Positions 63,451-64,000 of a DNA stretch of 64,000 nucleotides are shown in pieces. The position numbers and the translations under genes are program-made. The stretch is taken from NCBI GenBank assembly GCA_016748015.1, contig JAAOMT010000706.1, forward strand, positions 234,764 to 298,763. The letters are read 5' to 3'. Below the pieces are notes generated by a model. It did no database searches. It was given only the letters and a program-made list of their open reading frames with translations, and was not told the origin of the DNA. Positions within the stretch are counted from its first letter, which is position 1. Each line of letters opens with the position of its first letter. The stretch is from Geosiphon pyriformis (lineage: Eukaryota > Glomeromycota > Glomeromycetes > Archaeosporales > Geosiphonaceae).

Positions 63451-64000
63451 TGTTACTCATAGAATATAGGAAATATAATATTATTAGTCAGTAGATATTA
63501 GCCAATCAGATGTAGATATAGTAAATGTGGAATTCCAGGATTCCTCTCAGAGGAATTGCAGGATTCCAGGAATTTCAGAATTTCCCGACAAGGAATCGCA
63601 GGATTCTAAGAATTCCAGGATTCCTAGTGCAAGAAATGGAGGAATTGAGGAATCTTAATTATGTATATATAGCAGTAAGATTAAAAGCTGAAAAGACAGA
63701 CCTCTCCATTTTAGATTTAATCTAAGCAACTCTCCAAATCACAATCATCTAAATAAATTACTATTTGTTATCCCAAAATTCACATCTACTATCAACTATT
63801 TATGTTGATAATAATTGATACTTAACCACATTGGAACAATAGCTCTTGATTATGGCTATTGACGGGATACTAACTTTGTAAATTGTCTTGGTTTATTGCT
63901 TTAGATTTCTTTATTTTCTTTAATTTTCTTTGATTTTGTTACTTTGTACTAACCAAGTGATTAAAAAGCGCTGATTATTGACATCAAAAATTGCCTGGTA
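63451..64000 (+). repeat. B8: family-B LTR, left part (runs off window)
   Basis: It starts TGTTACTCATAGAATATAGG at 63451, inside LINE-b RT, and matches the other B LTRs in plus orientation to the window end, about 330 bp short of a full LTR. It may be a solo LTR or the 5' LTR of an element. Among the B LTRs it has the cleanest promoter-like layout: GCCAATCAGA, the GGAATTCC array and ATGTATATATAG. Confidence 0.88.
63501..63672 (+). promoter_or_regulatory. B8 U3 promoter region: CCAAT box, palindrome array, TATA box
   Basis: GCCAATCAGA (63501-63510) is followed by four or so imperfect units of about 35-40 bp (63528-63655). Each unit is built around GGAATTCC-like palindromes with AGGAATTGCAGGATTCC-type spacers. 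ATGTATATATAG follows (63661-63672). CCAAT and TATA spacing fits a fungal Pol II promoter; the array may bind an activator. No experimental support from sequence alone. Confidence 0.55.

Noticed and set aside
1-64000. CRISPR arrays, bacterial operons, phage or restriction systems
   Set aside because: The periodic repeats are LTR promoter units; all recognised genes are eukaryotic retroelement or DNA transposon genes.

Overview
This 64-kb window is very AT-rich eukaryotic DNA made almost entirely of transposable elements stacked inside one another. I see no host housekeeping gene, rRNA, tRNA or CRISPR array. The LINE ORF1 and ORF2 proteins and the dUTPase-bearing Ty3/gypsy polyproteins look like repeats I remember from Glomeromycotina genomes (arbuscular mycorrhizal fungi and the related Geosiphon). 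That assignment is from memory and needs a database search. Nearly all coding damage is C-to-T or G-to-A: Gln codons became TAA/TAG, Trp became TGA/TAG, and catalytic Asp became Asn.

Two Ty3/gypsy families dominate. Family A has LTRs of about 950-985 bp and copies A1, A2 and A3. Family B has LTRs of about 875 bp and copies B1 to B8. Both have the order Gag - protease - Cys-rich module - dUTPase - RT - RNase H - integrase - ORF3 - LTR. Both share a primer-binding-site sequence TTTGGTGCTC, a 4-bp target duplication where I can test it, and a Gag frame with no ATG. ORF3 is about 235 codons, follows integrase, and runs through the polypurine tract to a stop inside the 3' LTR. Family D is a non-autonomous LTR element: two 1420-bp LTRs around only 141 bp.

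The layout is a set of nested boxes. B6 (+) is interrupted by B5 (+), B5 by A3 (-), A3 by B2 (-, whose distal half is the B4 segment), and B2 by B3 (+). B3 is interrupted by B1 (-), which contains the complete A1 (-, 589-10440), and by the complete A2 (+, 15376-30566). A2 carries an ORF1-only LINE in its 5' LTR and a complete D element in its gag-pol. A second D LTR and a 4.2-kb pogo/Tigger DNA transposon separate the two halves of B2. B6 also received a solo LTR (B7) and a two-ORF LINE, which is itself cut by B8 at the right edge. In most cases where both flanks are in the window (A1, A2, D1, B7), removing the insert rejoins the interrupted reading frame and leaves one copy of the target duplication.

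The points of most biological interest are the shared ORF3 that overlaps PPT and LTR, the Gag frame starting at a conserved GTG just downstream of a splice-acceptor-like TACAG, the exchange of one palindromic U3 repeat array for another between B LTRs, the ORF1-only LINE, and the pogo element with a second, divergently oriented gene remnant.
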